A stretch of DNA of 64,000 nucleotides from Hymenobacter sp. 5317J-9 (lineage in GTDB: Bacteria > Bacteroidota > Bacteroidia > Cytophagales > Hymenobacteraceae), in assembly GCF_022921075.1 (NCBI RefSeq), contig NZ_CP095050.1:4030001-4094000 (forward strand). The letters are read 5' to 3'. The position numbers and the translations under genes are program-made. A model generated the notes under the pieces. That model did no database searches. It was not told the origin of the DNA and saw only the letters and a program-made list of their open reading frames with translations. Each line of letters opens with the position of its first letter. Position 1 is the first letter of the stretch. Shown here piece after piece: positions 24,887-33,056 of the stretch.

Positions 24887-25510
24887 CTAAAACAGGCCGA
24901 ACAGCGTGGTATTAATCTTGTCGATGATGGTGCCGAGGTCTTCGGGGTTGCGCACGTAGTCGAGCTCGCTCACGTCCACGATGAGGGAGCGGCCAGCGGT
25001 GTAGGTGCTAATCCACTTCTCGTAGTGCTCGTTGAGGCTTTTGAGGTACTCGATGCTGATGCTGTTTTCGTAGTCGCGGCCGCGCTTCTCAATCTGGCTC
25101 ACGAGCTTGGGCAGGTCGGCGCGGAGGTAAAGCAGCAGGTCGGGCGGCGCCACCAAGTCAATCATCGACTCGAATAGGGCGTAGTAGTTGTTGTAGTCGC
25201 GGGTTTCGAGCAGGCCTGACTCGTGCAGGTTGGCCGCGAAGATGTGGGCGTCTTCGTAGATGGTGCGGTCTTGGATGATGCCGCGGCCGGCTTTCTGCAG
25301 CTCTTTGATGCGCTGGGTTTGGCGGAAGCGGCCGTTGAGGAAATACACCTGCAGATGGAAGGCCCAGCGGGGCATGTCGTGGTAAAAATCCTTGAGGTAA
25401 GGATTGTCGTCCACGTCTTCGAGAAAAACTTCCCAGCGAAAATGCTGGGCCAGCTTGTGGGCCAGCGTGGTTTTACCAGCCCCGATGTTGCCGACGATGG
25501 CGATGTGCAT
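24887..25510 (-). CDS. Deoxynucleoside kinase (deoxyadenosine/deoxyguanosine kinase type)
   Basis: The 207-aa P-loop kinase phosphorylates deoxynucleosides in nucleotide salvage. Walker A GNIGAGKTT lies at residues 7-15, the catalytic region FLEDVDDNPYLKDFY provides the base-binding glutamate, and QDRTIYEDAHIFA is the DRS-like motif. A TACCTTTG promoter box lies about 40 bp upstream. The base preference (dA, dG or dC) cannot be read from the sequence. Confidence 0.9.
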   Translation of the reverse strand: MHIAIVGNIGAGKTTLAHKLAQHFRWEVFLEDVDDNPYLKDFYHDMPRWAFHLQVYFLNGRFRQTQRIKELQKAGRGIIQDRTIYEDAHIFAANLHESGLLETRDYNNYYALFESMIDLVAPPDLLLYLRADLPKLVSQIEKRGRDYENSISIEYLKSLNEHYEKWISTYTAGRSLIVDVSELDYVRNPEDLGTIIDKINTTLFGLF

Positions 25511-25548
25511 GCGCTACAAACGAAAAAGACGAGAGAAAAGCAGAACCC

Positions 25549-25556
25549 CAAAGGTA
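25549..25556 (-). promoter_or_regulatory. Promoter box of the deoxynucleoside kinase
   Basis: TACCTTTG on the minus strand matches TAnnTTTG. It predicts a start near 25544 and a leader of about 33 nt. No clear upstream TTG element was found. Confidence 0.4.
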
Positions 25557-25637
25557 GCAGCGGGGCTGTACATCACCTTATCTATTCATCATCGTATATA
25601 TTTGGAACTGTTGGTGAAATGGTTGTAATTTCCTGCC

Positions 25638-26090
25638 ATGCACTTCCCCGCCCCTACCCAACTGCTGAGCCTAACGGACGGCCACGGCGCGCCCCTGGCC
25701 GAATATTTTTATTACCCTGAGAACGAGCTGCTGTATGTGCGCTGGCACGGGCAGCTCACGGGCGCCGAGCTCATCCGCGGGGTGCAGCAAGGGGCGCAAT
25801 GGCGCGACCAACTACGCTACTCGCTCATTCTTAACGACAAAAGCGACACGGGCGGCGACTGGAGCGACGCCCTGCCCTGGTTGCTCTACGAATGGCTGCC
25901 CCAGGCGCTGAGCGCCGGGGTGCGGGCCATGGCCTACCTGTTTTCGCCCGACCGCGAAAACCAGTTTGCCAGCCATGAGTTCATTGCGGCGCTCAAGCCC
26001 CACTTGGCCATCGAGCAGTTCGACGACCTGGAAACGGCCATGACCTGGCTGGTGGAGCAGCGGGCGGGCCAACTGACCCGGCCAGATTAG
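25638..26090 (+). CDS. Conserved hypothetical protein, possible STAS/SpoIIAA-like fold
   Basis: The 150-aa cytosolic protein has no signal peptide. Segments such as LLYVRWHGQLTGAELIRGVQQG, YSLILNDKSDTGGDW and a final FDDLETAMTWLVEQ give an alternating beta-alpha pattern like the SpoIIAA-like/STAS proteins common in this group. That is a fold guess only. It converges with the gene at 26087, overlapping it by 4 bp. Confidence 0.65.
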   Translation: MHFPAPTQLLSLTDGHGAPLAEYFYYPENELLYVRWHGQLTGAELIRGVQQGAQWRDQLRYSLILNDKSDTGGDWSDALPWLLYEWLPQALSAGVRAMAYLFSPDRENQFASHEFIAALKPHLAIEQFDDLETAMTWLVEQRAGQLTRPD

Positions 26091-26539
26091 TCCAGCTTCT
26101 CCTGCACGTTGCGGGCACCGCGCAGGGCGTGGAATTCGCCCTGGAAGCTGCGGACGCGCAGACGCTCTTCGAGGGGCAGGTCGGTGCGCACCTGCTCGTA
26201 GCGCTGGTTGAGGCGGGCTAGGACCTGCGCGGCGGCTTCCCACTGCTGGGCGTTCCAGCCGCGGCGCTCGTCGCGAGTGGTGGCGATGAACCGCTCGTAG
26301 AGGTCGGGCAGCTGGTAGGCGCTGGTCTGGGCCAGGTTCACGTCGGAATTAAGAAAGTGTTGCTGCACGGGGTCGGAAGCGGGCTGGCGGCGCACGGCGG
26401 GGCCGGCAGCGGCCCGGGCCGAGGGGCGCGAACCGGTGAGCTCGCCGCGCTTCAGCAGCTCGTCCTGAGTGGAGCTCTGGGCCTGCGCGGCAGAGGACAG
26501 ACCGGCAACAAACAGCAAAAAGAAGGAGGCAGATTTCAT
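26087..26539 (-). CDS. Small secreted protein of unknown function
   Basis: The start at MKSASFFLLFVAG (nine codons inside the longest frame) gives a clear signal peptide ending AAQAQ. The mature 125 or so residues are charged and helical (YQLPDLYERFIATTRDERRGWNAQQWEAAAQVLARLNQRYE) and probably periplasmic. No family was recognised. It is divergent from the GNAT gene at 26656. Confidence 0.65.
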   Translation of the reverse strand: MKSASFFLLFVAGLSSAAQAQSSTQDELLKRGELTGSRPSARAAAGPAVRRQPASDPVQQHFLNSDVNLAQTSAYQLPDLYERFIATTRDERRGWNAQQWEAAAQVLARLNQRYEQVRTDLPLEERLRVRSFQGEFHALRGARNVQEKLD

Positions 26540-26655
26540 GGTGGAGCGAAAAAGGAATGGTCGCAATCGGTATTTTTAACGCAAGGAGCGCGCCAACCGT
26601 ATCAAACCAGCGGCCGGTTTCGGTTTTTTCGCCGCAATTTCGTGTTTTGCTGCTT

Positions 26656-27183
26656 ATGACTTCTGACGCCCAACTCGCGCCGCCGCGCATCGAGCCCGCT
26701 ACGCTCCAGGACATTCCCACCATCATTGGCCTGGCGGAGGCTACCTGGGAGCCTACGTACCGCTTCATCATCTCGCGCGAGCAATTGGAGTACATGTACC
26801 GGGTAATTTACACTTCGGCGTCGCTGAAGCGGCAGATGACCGAGCAGCAGCATTCCTTTCTGCTGGCCTACGTGGACGGCGAGCCGGCCGGCTTTGCCTC
26901 CTTCAGCCCCCAGCCGGCCGAGGAAGACGGCCAGAACGGCTACAAGCTGCACAAGATTTACGTGTTGCCCACCCGCCAGGGCCAGGGCCTGGGCGTGCAC
27001 CTCATCGAGGCGGTGGAAAACGCGGCCCGCGCCGCCGGCGGCCAGTTTCTGGACCTCAACGTGAACCGCTACAACCCCGCCATTGCTTTCTACGAGCGGC
27101 GCGGCTTTGCCCGCCAGCGCGAGGTGGACGTGCCCATCGGGCCGTATTTCATGAACGACTACATCATGCGCAAGGCGCTTTAA
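26656..27183 (+). CDS. GNAT-family N-acetyltransferase
   Basis: With the ATG at 26656 the protein is 175 aa; an upstream in-frame ATG at 26557 adds a low-likelihood extension. The GNAT fold is shown by LAYVDGEPAGFASFSPQ, the acetyl-CoA loop LPTRQGQGLGVHLIEAV and the C-terminal NRYNPAIAFYERRGFARQREVDVPIG. The acceptor is unknown. Confidence 0.88.
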   Translation: MTSDAQLAPPRIEPATLQDIPTIIGLAEATWEPTYRFIISREQLEYMYRVIYTSASLKRQMTEQQHSFLLAYVDGEPAGFASFSPQPAEEDGQNGYKLHKIYVLPTRQGQGLGVHLIEAVENAARAAGGQFLDLNVNRYNPAIAFYERRGFARQREVDVPIGPYFMNDYIMRKAL

Positions 27184-27206
27184 CTTTTCTTACTTACCCC
27201 AACCCC

Positions 27207-27437
27207 ATGGCCACCAAACTTACCGTCCTTTCCAATGGCTCCCTCCGCGTAGAGGGCGAAGAAATCGAACTAGTAGACGCGCAGGGCAACCCCTACGGCC
27301 TCGGCGGCCGCCAGCGCATCAGCATCTGCCGCTGCGGGCTCTCCAAGCAGAAGCCTTTCTGCGATGGCTCGCACAAAGGCCATTTCGAGCACGACGCCAC
27401 GGCGTTTGACCTGCCCGCGCCCAAGCCGGTGGTGTAA
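27207..27437 (+). CDS. CDGSH iron-sulfur domain protein
   Basis: The 76-aa protein carries one CDGSH motif, CRCGLSKQKPFCDGSH, with ligands Cys41, Cys43, Cys52 and His56 for a 2Fe-2S cluster. Proteins of this size in bacteria act as small redox or cluster-transfer proteins. It starts 23 bp after the GNAT gene and may be co-transcribed. Confidence 0.92.
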   Translation: MATKLTVLSNGSLRVEGEEIELVDAQGNPYGLGGRQRISICRCGLSKQKPFCDGSHKGHFEHDATAFDLPAPKPVV

Positions 27438-27453
27438 GGCATCTGCCTCAAAC

Positions 27454-27489
27454 AAAAAGCCCGCTGACCTAATGGCCAGCGGGCTTTTT
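27454..27489. terminator. Bidirectional terminator
   Basis: The stem AAAAAGCCCGCTG/CAGCGGGCTTTTT has T-runs on both strands. It is shared by the CDGSH gene and the convergent gene at 27497. Confidence 0.85.
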
Positions 27490-27496
27490 GTTTTTC

Positions 27497-28537
27497 TTAC
27501 CCGCCGGGCGGCTTGGCGCTAGGGCCCAGCATCACCCACAAATGCAGGCGTACAAGGTCGCCCATCGAGTCGCAGGCGTCGAAAGCGTCAGTATGGTGGT
27601 AGCGGTTGAGTTCGGCTTTGAGTTGCTCCACTTTTTCGACCGGGGCCAAGTCGTGCTCGCGCATCACATCCAGCAGGGCCTTGAGGCGGTGACGCTCGGC
27701 GCGGGCGCGGCCGGCCATGAGGGCGCGCTCCTCGGTTTGGTACTGGCGCACGGTTTCGGGCTTGAGCAAAGCGGCGCACATTTCCACCACGGGCGCATTG
27801 TCTTTGAAGGCGCGGGGCAGGTACATGCTGCGGCGGCCCTCGTAGCTCTGCTGGTCGAAGTCGATGGCGCGCACGCGGTACTGCTCGTCCTCAAAGTCGG
27901 GCGTCACGGCGATGACGTAGTTATAGGCGCGCATGTCGCCCAGCAGCCGCACGAAGCAGCGCTCGTTGAACTTCACAAACTCCTTGGCGATGCGCACCTG
28001 ATTGAGGTGGGGCTGCGTCATATGCCGATTGATAAAGTCGTCGCCGGGAATGCCCACGATGTGCTCTTCAATCAGGGTGTCGCCGCTCACCAGAAAGTTG
28101 ATGGAATTCGGCGACAACAGATGCTCCAGCTCCAGGCCGTAGAGGCGCGAGGCGTCTGCCTGCTTCACGTAGAAGTAGTCGTAATTGTCGTTGAAGCGGT
28201 TGACGATGCGCACCCGAAACGGGCGCGAGTTGCCGAACTCGCAATAGTCGATGCGGTCGGCCACGAGGTGCTGCGTGAAGGACAAGTCCCCGGCCGTTTT
28301 CAGCTGCGCATACACCTCGGTGAGGCCCCGGCTGAGCTCCTGCATCTCGGGACCTTCAAAGTAGATGGTTTGCCAGAGCGTATCCTTGCCAGCGCGGTCT
28401 ATCAGCGGAAAAGAATTGCTGAAGCGCCGCAGGTCGGCGTAGGCCACGGGCAGGTCCACGTCGCGGTCGTAGTCGCGCAGGTACTCGCGCAGGGCCGGCG
28501 TGAGCGGGTAGCTGGGCTTTTTGCGGGAGATGTCCAT
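27497..28537 (-). CDS. Conserved hypothetical protein with kinase-like motifs
   Basis: The 346-aa soluble protein is not a member of any family I can name. Motifs in kinase order can be seen: Lys125 in YFYVKQAD, a loop GDMRAYNYV with Asp201 and Asn206, then IDFDQQ with Asp226 and Asp228. This mimics the HGDxxxxN...DFD catalytic pattern of aminoglycoside-phosphotransferase/HipA-like folds. The catalytic histidine is absent and similarity elsewhere is weak. It lies downstream of the acyl-CoA-binding protein gene on the same strand. Confidence 0.6.
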   Translation of the reverse strand: MDISRKKPSYPLTPALREYLRDYDRDVDLPVAYADLRRFSNSFPLIDRAGKDTLWQTIYFEGPEMQELSRGLTEVYAQLKTAGDLSFTQHLVADRIDYCEFGNSRPFRVRIVNRFNDNYDYFYVKQADASRLYGLELEHLLSPNSINFLVSGDTLIEEHIVGIPGDDFINRHMTQPHLNQVRIAKEFVKFNERCFVRLLGDMRAYNYVIAVTPDFEDEQYRVRAIDFDQQSYEGRRSMYLPRAFKDNAPVVEMCAALLKPETVRQYQTEERALMAGRARAERHRLKALLDVMREHDLAPVEKVEQLKAELNRYHHTDAFDACDSMGDLVRLHLWVMLGPSAKPPGG

Positions 28538-28548
28538 ACGGCAAGTGA

Positions 28549-28597
28549 GTAAATGAGTAAGGCGGGCTGCTCTTTTTGCCTAACCTTACTCATTTAC
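28549..28597 (-). terminator. AT-rich hairpin between ACBP and the kinase-like gene
   Basis: A 14-bp perfect inverted repeat, GTAAATGAGTAAGG and its complement, spaces the two leftward genes. It lacks a clean T-tract, so it may weaken rather than end transcription, or stabilise the ACBP message. Confidence 0.45.
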
Positions 28598-28605
28598 CAT
28601 TTTAC

Positions 28606-28860
28606 TTATCCGGCCAGCTCGTTCACCAGTTCCACGTACTGCTGGCGGGCGGCTTCCTTGCTGGTGCCGCGCAGGCCGTTCCAGGCGTCGTATTTGGCAA
28701 TGGCTTTGAAGTCGAAGCCGCCGGGGCGGTCGCCGCTGATGTCGCCCTCCGTGGCTTGCTTGTAGAGGGCGTAGAGCTGAAGCAGCACCATGTTGGAGGG
28801 CTTGCTGGGCAGCTGCTGGGCGCGCTGGCTGGCGGCGTCAAATTCTTCTTGCGTGGTCAT
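28606..28860 (-). CDS. Acyl-CoA-binding protein
   Basis: The 84-aa four-helix protein matches ACBP: LLQLYALYKQATEGD, RPGGFDFKAIAKYDAWNGLRG and the C-terminal YVELVNEL helix. ACBP binds medium- and long-chain acyl-CoA esters in the cytosol. The family is mainly eukaryotic but occurs in some bacteria, including this group. Length is typical. Confidence 0.93.
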   Translation of the reverse strand: MTTQEEFDAASQRAQQLPSKPSNMVLLQLYALYKQATEGDISGDRPGGFDFKAIAKYDAWNGLRGTSKEAARQQYVELVNELAG

Positions 28861-28933
28861 GGTTGGGGTTGAATTTCGGTGGATTTTAAGTGGGCCGCCC
28901 GGGTGTACCTTGGCGGCTCATTCCCACAAACGT

Positions 28934-30232
28934 ATGACGCGCAACTCTATTCCCACACTAGCCGCAGCCGCTTTTCTGCTGGCTGCCGGCCCAGCCTTCG
29001 CCCAAAAAACCTACCTGCACTGCGGCAAGCTGCTGGACGTGCGGAGTGGCAAGCTGCTGAGCCAGCAAACGATTGTGGTCGAAAAAGACCGAATTGTAGC
29101 CATTCAAAGCGGCTACACGGCGGCGGGCGGCGCGCAGGATAAAATTATCAACCTCGAAAACCGCACCGTATTGCCCGGCTTCATCGACTGCCACGTGCAC
29201 CTGGAATTTCAATCGAGCCGCAACACCTTCCGCGAGGGCTACACCCTCAACCCCGCCGACATCGCCTTTCGGGCCCAGGGACACGCCCTGACCACGCTGC
29301 GCGCCGGCTTTACCACCGTGCGCGACTGCGGCGGCACGGGCGTGAACACCAGCCTGCGCAACGCCGTGGCCCAGGGGCTGGTGCCGGGCCCGCGCATCTT
29401 TTCGGCCGGAATGCCCATTTCGGCCACCGGCGGGCACATGGATGAAACCGATGGCTTGAACGAGGACCAGATTCAGAAAGCCGGCCACCCGATAAACCTC
29501 GCCAACGGCCCCGACCAGTGCCGCCAGGCCGTGCGCGAGCAGTTCAAGCGCGGCGCCGACCTCATCAAAATTGCCAGCACCGGCGGCGTGCTCGACCTGA
29601 GCAAAGACGGCACCGGCGCCCAGTACACGGAGGAAGAAATAAGGGCCGTGGTGCAAACGGCCAAAGATTTGGGCCTGCCCGTGGCCTGCCACGCGCACGG
29701 CGCCGAAGGCATCAAGCGGGCCGTGCGGGCCGGCGTGACCAGCATCGACCACGGCTCGCTGATGGACGACGAGGCCATCAAGCTCATGGCCAAAACCAAG
29801 ACCTGGTACGTGCCCACGCTCATTGCCGGCAAGTCGGTGGCCGACACCACGCGCACGCACCCCGGCTACTTTCCGCCCGTCATCGCCGCCAAAGCCCTGA
29901 ACGTGGGCACCAAGATGCAGGGCACCTTTGCCCGCGCCTACAAGGCCGGCGTGCGCGTGGCCTTCGGCACCGATGCGGGCGTGTTTCGCCACGGCCAGAA
30001 CGCCAAGGAGTTCGGCTACATGACCGAGGCCGGCATGCCGCCGCTGGAAGCCATTCGGGCGGCCACGCTGAACGCCGCCCAGCTGCTGGGCGAGCCCGAC
30101 GACCTGGGTGCGCTGGAAGCCGGCAAATACGCCGACATCGTGGCCGTGGAGGGCGACCCGCTGCAGGACATCGCGGTGCTGACGCGCCCCACATTTGTGA
30201 TGAAAGCCGGCGTGGCGTACCGCCAGGAATAG
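28934..30232 (+). CDS. Secreted metal-dependent amidohydrolase
   Basis: The start at MTRNSIPTLAAAAF gives a signal peptide ending GPAFAQ; the longer frame from 28790 runs into the ACBP gene. The 432-aa protein has the amidohydrolase metal motif PGFIDCHVHLEFQ and the lysine region DLIKIASTGGV. ACHAHGAEGIKRAV, SIDHGSLMDDEA and the final Asp in FGTDAGVFRHGQ are also present. This imidazolonepropionase/prolidase-like subgroup often cleaves dipeptides or cyclic amides. The substrate is unknown. Confidence 0.88.
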   Translation: MTRNSIPTLAAAAFLLAAGPAFAQKTYLHCGKLLDVRSGKLLSQQTIVVEKDRIVAIQSGYTAAGGAQDKIINLENRTVLPGFIDCHVHLEFQSSRNTFREGYTLNPADIAFRAQGHALTTLRAGFTTVRDCGGTGVNTSLRNAVAQGLVPGPRIFSAGMPISATGGHMDETDGLNEDQIQKAGHPINLANGPDQCRQAVREQFKRGADLIKIASTGGVLDLSKDGTGAQYTEEEIRAVVQTAKDLGLPVACHAHGAEGIKRAVRAGVTSIDHGSLMDDEAIKLMAKTKTWYVPTLIAGKSVADTTRTHPGYFPPVIAAKALNVGTKMQGTFARAYKAGVRVAFGTDAGVFRHGQNAKEFGYMTEAGMPPLEAIRAATLNAAQLLGEPDDLGALEAGKYADIVAVEGDPLQDIAVLTRPTFVMKAGVAYRQE

Positions 30233-30378
30233 CACGGGCCAGGGCACGCCCGCGACGGCCACCCAAGCTCAACCTGCCATATTTTTAGCCCTTAAGCGGC
30301 AGCAACAAGTAAGCTCAGCCGCAACCCGGGCGGCGACGGCGGGCGTAAGCGGGGTCCAAGCTCCCACCTTTTTGCGCC

Positions 30379-30930
30379 ATGAAAAAACCCGACGTTGAGG
30401 CCCTCGTTCAGCAGTTTCTCAAGCACAAGCTCACCTTGGCCCTGGCCGAAAGCTGCACCTGTGGCCTGGCGGCTGCGCAGCTAGCCCCGGCCACGGGCGT
30501 GAGCGAAGTGCTGCTGGGCTCGGTGGTGACGTACCACACCGAGGCCAAGCAACGGCTGCTGGGCGTGAAGAAGGAAACCCTGGCCACCTACTCGGCCGAA
30601 AGCCAGCAAACCACCAACGAAATGGCCCTGGGCCTGCAGAAGCACCTGCCGGCCGCCGATGTGCACGTAGCCGTGACGGGGCTGTGCGGCGACGGCGCCT
30701 CGGCCACGCCCGACAAGCCGGTGGGCACCACCTTCGTAACGATACTGCTGGACGGGCACGCCCACGAATACCGCGCCGAACTGACCGGCACCGCCGACGA
30801 GCTGCGCCAGCAGGCGGCTTCCCTCATCTACGAGAAGCTGACGGACCTGCTGAAGCGCCGGCAAGTGGCAGCCGTAGCGGCCCAGCCCAGCAGCACCCGC
30901 CCCGGCCGGAAGGCCAGCAACGCAGCCTAA
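30379..30930 (+). CDS. CinA C-terminal domain protein (nicotinamide-nucleotide amidase type)
   Basis: The 183-aa protein is the stand-alone CinA-C/PncC domain, which deamidates NMN. It has LALAESCTCGLAAAQLA (usual ESCTGG, here ESCTCG), VLLGSVVTYHTEAKQRLLGV and GLCGDGASATPDKPVGTTFV. The Gly-to-Cys change beside the catalytic Ser-Cys-Thr and the altered second loop make full activity uncertain. A low-complexity tail follows residue 160. Its end overlaps the convergent gene by 4 bp. Confidence 0.85.
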   Translation: MKKPDVEALVQQFLKHKLTLALAESCTCGLAAAQLAPATGVSEVLLGSVVTYHTEAKQRLLGVKKETLATYSAESQQTTNEMALGLQKHLPAADVHVAVTGLCGDGASATPDKPVGTTFVTILLDGHAHEYRAELTGTADELRQQAASLIYEKLTDLLKRRQVAAVAAQPSSTRPGRKASNAA

Positions 30931-31541
30931 CGGCCGCCCGCCTGGCGGTAGAGACTGGTGAGACGAAAGAGGCCGGTTTTCCGGTCAAAATCGGTCAGGC
31001 TTTGGTCGGGGCGAATTTTGCTCAGCAATGACACAAAAACCGGGTTGCTGGCCCCGTAGGCCTCGCGCAGGTAGCGGGGCGTGAGCGGAAAAATGAGCCC
31101 GGTGAGGCCGCGGCTGAAAAAGTAGCGCGGGGCCGAGTACGGCCCCAACGCATTGGCGCCGGGCGTGAGCACGGCTGGGCCGCTGCCCCCGCCGCCCCCT
31201 GGCACGATGCTGCTGGTGTAGATGGCCAGGGTGTCGGCGGCTTCGAGCTGAAACTCGCCGCCCTGGTAGAGCCGGCGCGTGCGGCCCTTGCTCGACACGT
31301 AGCCCCACACGCTGTCGGGGGCCACGCGCAGCTTTTCGGTGCGCGAGCCGCGCGGTACCACTACCACCACCATGCCGTGCTTGTCGGGGTAAAAGGCATC
31401 GACGCCGGCCGGGGCGGGCTGGCGGCGGTGATAGGCCGCCGCCGTGCGGTAGGCGCCCGGCGGAATGGCGAACACCTGGGCACTCACCCGCCCGGCCAGC
31501 AACGCCCCCAACACAACCAACGACCAGCGAGCAAACATCAT
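30927..31541 (-). CDS. Secreted hypothetical protein
   Basis: The start at MMFARWSLVVLGALLAG (31541 or 31538) gives a signal peptide ending GRVSAQ and a mature protein of about 180 aa. Beta-rich segments (GMVVVVVPRG, DSVWGYVSSKGRTRRLYQGG) and a glycine run GGGGGSG are seen. The longer frame to 31772 runs into the next gene's promoter. No family recognised. Confidence 0.65.
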   Translation of the reverse strand: MMFARWSLVVLGALLAGRVSAQVFAIPPGAYRTAAAYHRRQPAPAGVDAFYPDKHGMVVVVVPRGSRTEKLRVAPDSVWGYVSSKGRTRRLYQGGEFQLEAADTLAIYTSSIVPGGGGGSGPAVLTPGANALGPYSAPRYFFSRGLTGLIFPLTPRYLREAYGASNPVFVSLLSKIRPDQSLTDFDRKTGLFRLTSLYRQAGGR

Positions 31542-31716
31542 AAGCAAAAGCGGAAAAGCAGCACCTGAGCCGCTAAAGATACACCGCCGTACAGGCCGGG
31601 GGTTCCCATCCTGCCCCCGCAAAAGGGCTAATTTCCCGAAGGCCAGCAAATGTGGCGGGCATTGCCGAACTTTGGGCAGGGCCAGTGTGTCCGTTCCTCG
31701 CATCTTTCCATTTTTC

Positions 31717-32901
31717 ATGAAAAAAACCATCCTGCCGCTGCTGCTTGCGGCCCTCATGCTTGCCCACGGCACTGCCGGCGCCTGGGGTTTTTTCGGTCAC
31801 CGCACCATCACGCAGGTAGCGGTATACGAGCTGCCGTCGTCGCTGCAAAGCTTTTACTATCGGCACATGGGCGACCTGGTGCGCCAGAGCACCGCCCCCG
31901 ATGAGCGCCGCAACGACGACCCCACCGAGGCGCCCAAGCACTACATCGACATGGACCATTATTCCGAAGACAACCCCTTCGGCAAGATGCCCCGGCAGTA
32001 CGATAAAGCGGCGGAAAAATTCAAGCCCGACACGCTGAAGAAGTATGGTACCGTGCCGTGGGTGGTGATGGAAGTGAAGGACAACCTCACCGAGGCCTTC
32101 CGCCAGCGCGACACCACGGCCATCATCAAGTACTCGGCCGAGCTGAGCCACTACGTGGGCGACGCCTTCGTGCCGCTGCACACCACCATCAACTACGACG
32201 GCCAGCTCACCGACCAGAAGGGCCTGCACAGCCTCTGGGAAAGCCAGCTGCCCGAGCGGTTCATCAACGACTACAAGCTGGTGGGCGAGCCGGCCAAGTA
32301 CGTGAAGGACCCGCTGGCGGCCATTTGGGAGGTGATTCAGCAGAGCTACGGCTTTCTGGGCGAGACCTTCGACCGGGCCACTAAGATTGAGAAAACCATG
32401 AAGCCCGACGTGCGCTTCACGTTCTCGCACCGCTACGGCAAAACCTCGCGCCGCTACTCTGACGCCTTTGCCGACGCCTACGAGAAGGAAGTGGGCGGCA
32501 TGGTGGACTACCGCCTCAAGGGCGCGCCCACGCTGGTGTCGTCGCTGTGGCTCACGGCCTGGCAAGACGCCGGCAAGCCCGACCTGAATGCGCTGATGAC
32601 GCCCAGCAAGCCCACCAAAGAGGAGAAAGAGAAGCTCAGCACCGAGCTCTCAGCCTGGAAGAAAAACACCCTAGCTCAGGACCAGCTGCTGCTGGCCCAG
32701 CAGAAGGTGAAGAAGGTAGAAACCGCCGACGAAATCAAATCGGCCAAAGAAATGGCGGAGCCGGCTGCCACCGAGGCGCCCGACGGCGTACCCGCCTCAG
32801 CGCCGGCCGCTGCCCCCGCCCCCACGCCAGCCACCGACAAAGTGAAAGTGAAAACCAAAGGCAAAGACGGCAGCGAGAAAGTGAAGCTGAAGGGCGAATA
32901 G
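31717..32901 (+). CDS. S1/P1 nuclease / zinc-dependent phospholipase C superfamily protein
   Basis: The start at MKKTILPLLLAALML gives a signal peptide after which the mature chain begins WGFFGHRTITQVAVYELP. In S1/P1 nucleases and zinc phospholipases C the N-terminal Trp itself binds zinc. Further metal ligands lie in KHYIDMDHY and LSHYVGDAFVPLHTT. The 394-aa protein ends in an Ala/Pro- then Lys-rich tail (about 350-394) unlike the enzymes. It should be an exported phosphodiesterase; nuclease versus lipase cannot be told. Confidence 0.8.
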   Translation: MKKTILPLLLAALMLAHGTAGAWGFFGHRTITQVAVYELPSSLQSFYYRHMGDLVRQSTAPDERRNDDPTEAPKHYIDMDHYSEDNPFGKMPRQYDKAAEKFKPDTLKKYGTVPWVVMEVKDNLTEAFRQRDTTAIIKYSAELSHYVGDAFVPLHTTINYDGQLTDQKGLHSLWESQLPERFINDYKLVGEPAKYVKDPLAAIWEVIQQSYGFLGETFDRATKIEKTMKPDVRFTFSHRYGKTSRRYSDAFADAYEKEVGGMVDYRLKGAPTLVSSLWLTAWQDAGKPDLNALMTPSKPTKEEKEKLSTELSAWKKNTLAQDQLLLAQQKVKKVETADEIKSAKEMAEPAATEAPDGVPASAPAAAPAPTPATDKVKVKTKGKDGSEKVKLKGE

Positions 32902-32950
32902 CCCAAGCAAGCCAATGCTGTGACACTTGCTCACGGGCAAAGACCGGCCC

Positions 32951-33018
32951 AGCGCACAAAGAAGCGGCGCCGCATTCGCAGAACGTTCTGCGGGCGCGGC
33001 GCCGCTTCTTTGTGCGCT
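32951..33018. terminator. 68-bp near-perfect palindrome, probable bidirectional terminator
   Basis: AGCGCACAAAGAAGCGGCGC and its complement form a 23-bp uninterrupted outer stem, and the centre holds CGCAGAACGTTCTGCG, itself a palindrome. The hairpin lies between the S1/P1-like gene and the cyclophilin gene. It has no T-tract but would be extremely stable. Confidence 0.55.
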
Positions 33019-33045
33019 AAATGAGCCAAAAAACCGCCAGAAGCG

Positions 33046-33053
33046 TACTTTCG
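33046..33053 (+). promoter_or_regulatory. -7 box next to the cyclophilin start codon
   Basis: TACTTTCG (one change from TAnnTTTG) ends 3 bases before the ATG at 33057, predicting a leaderless message. No clear upstream TTG element was seen. Confidence 0.35.
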
Positions 33054-33056
33054 ACC

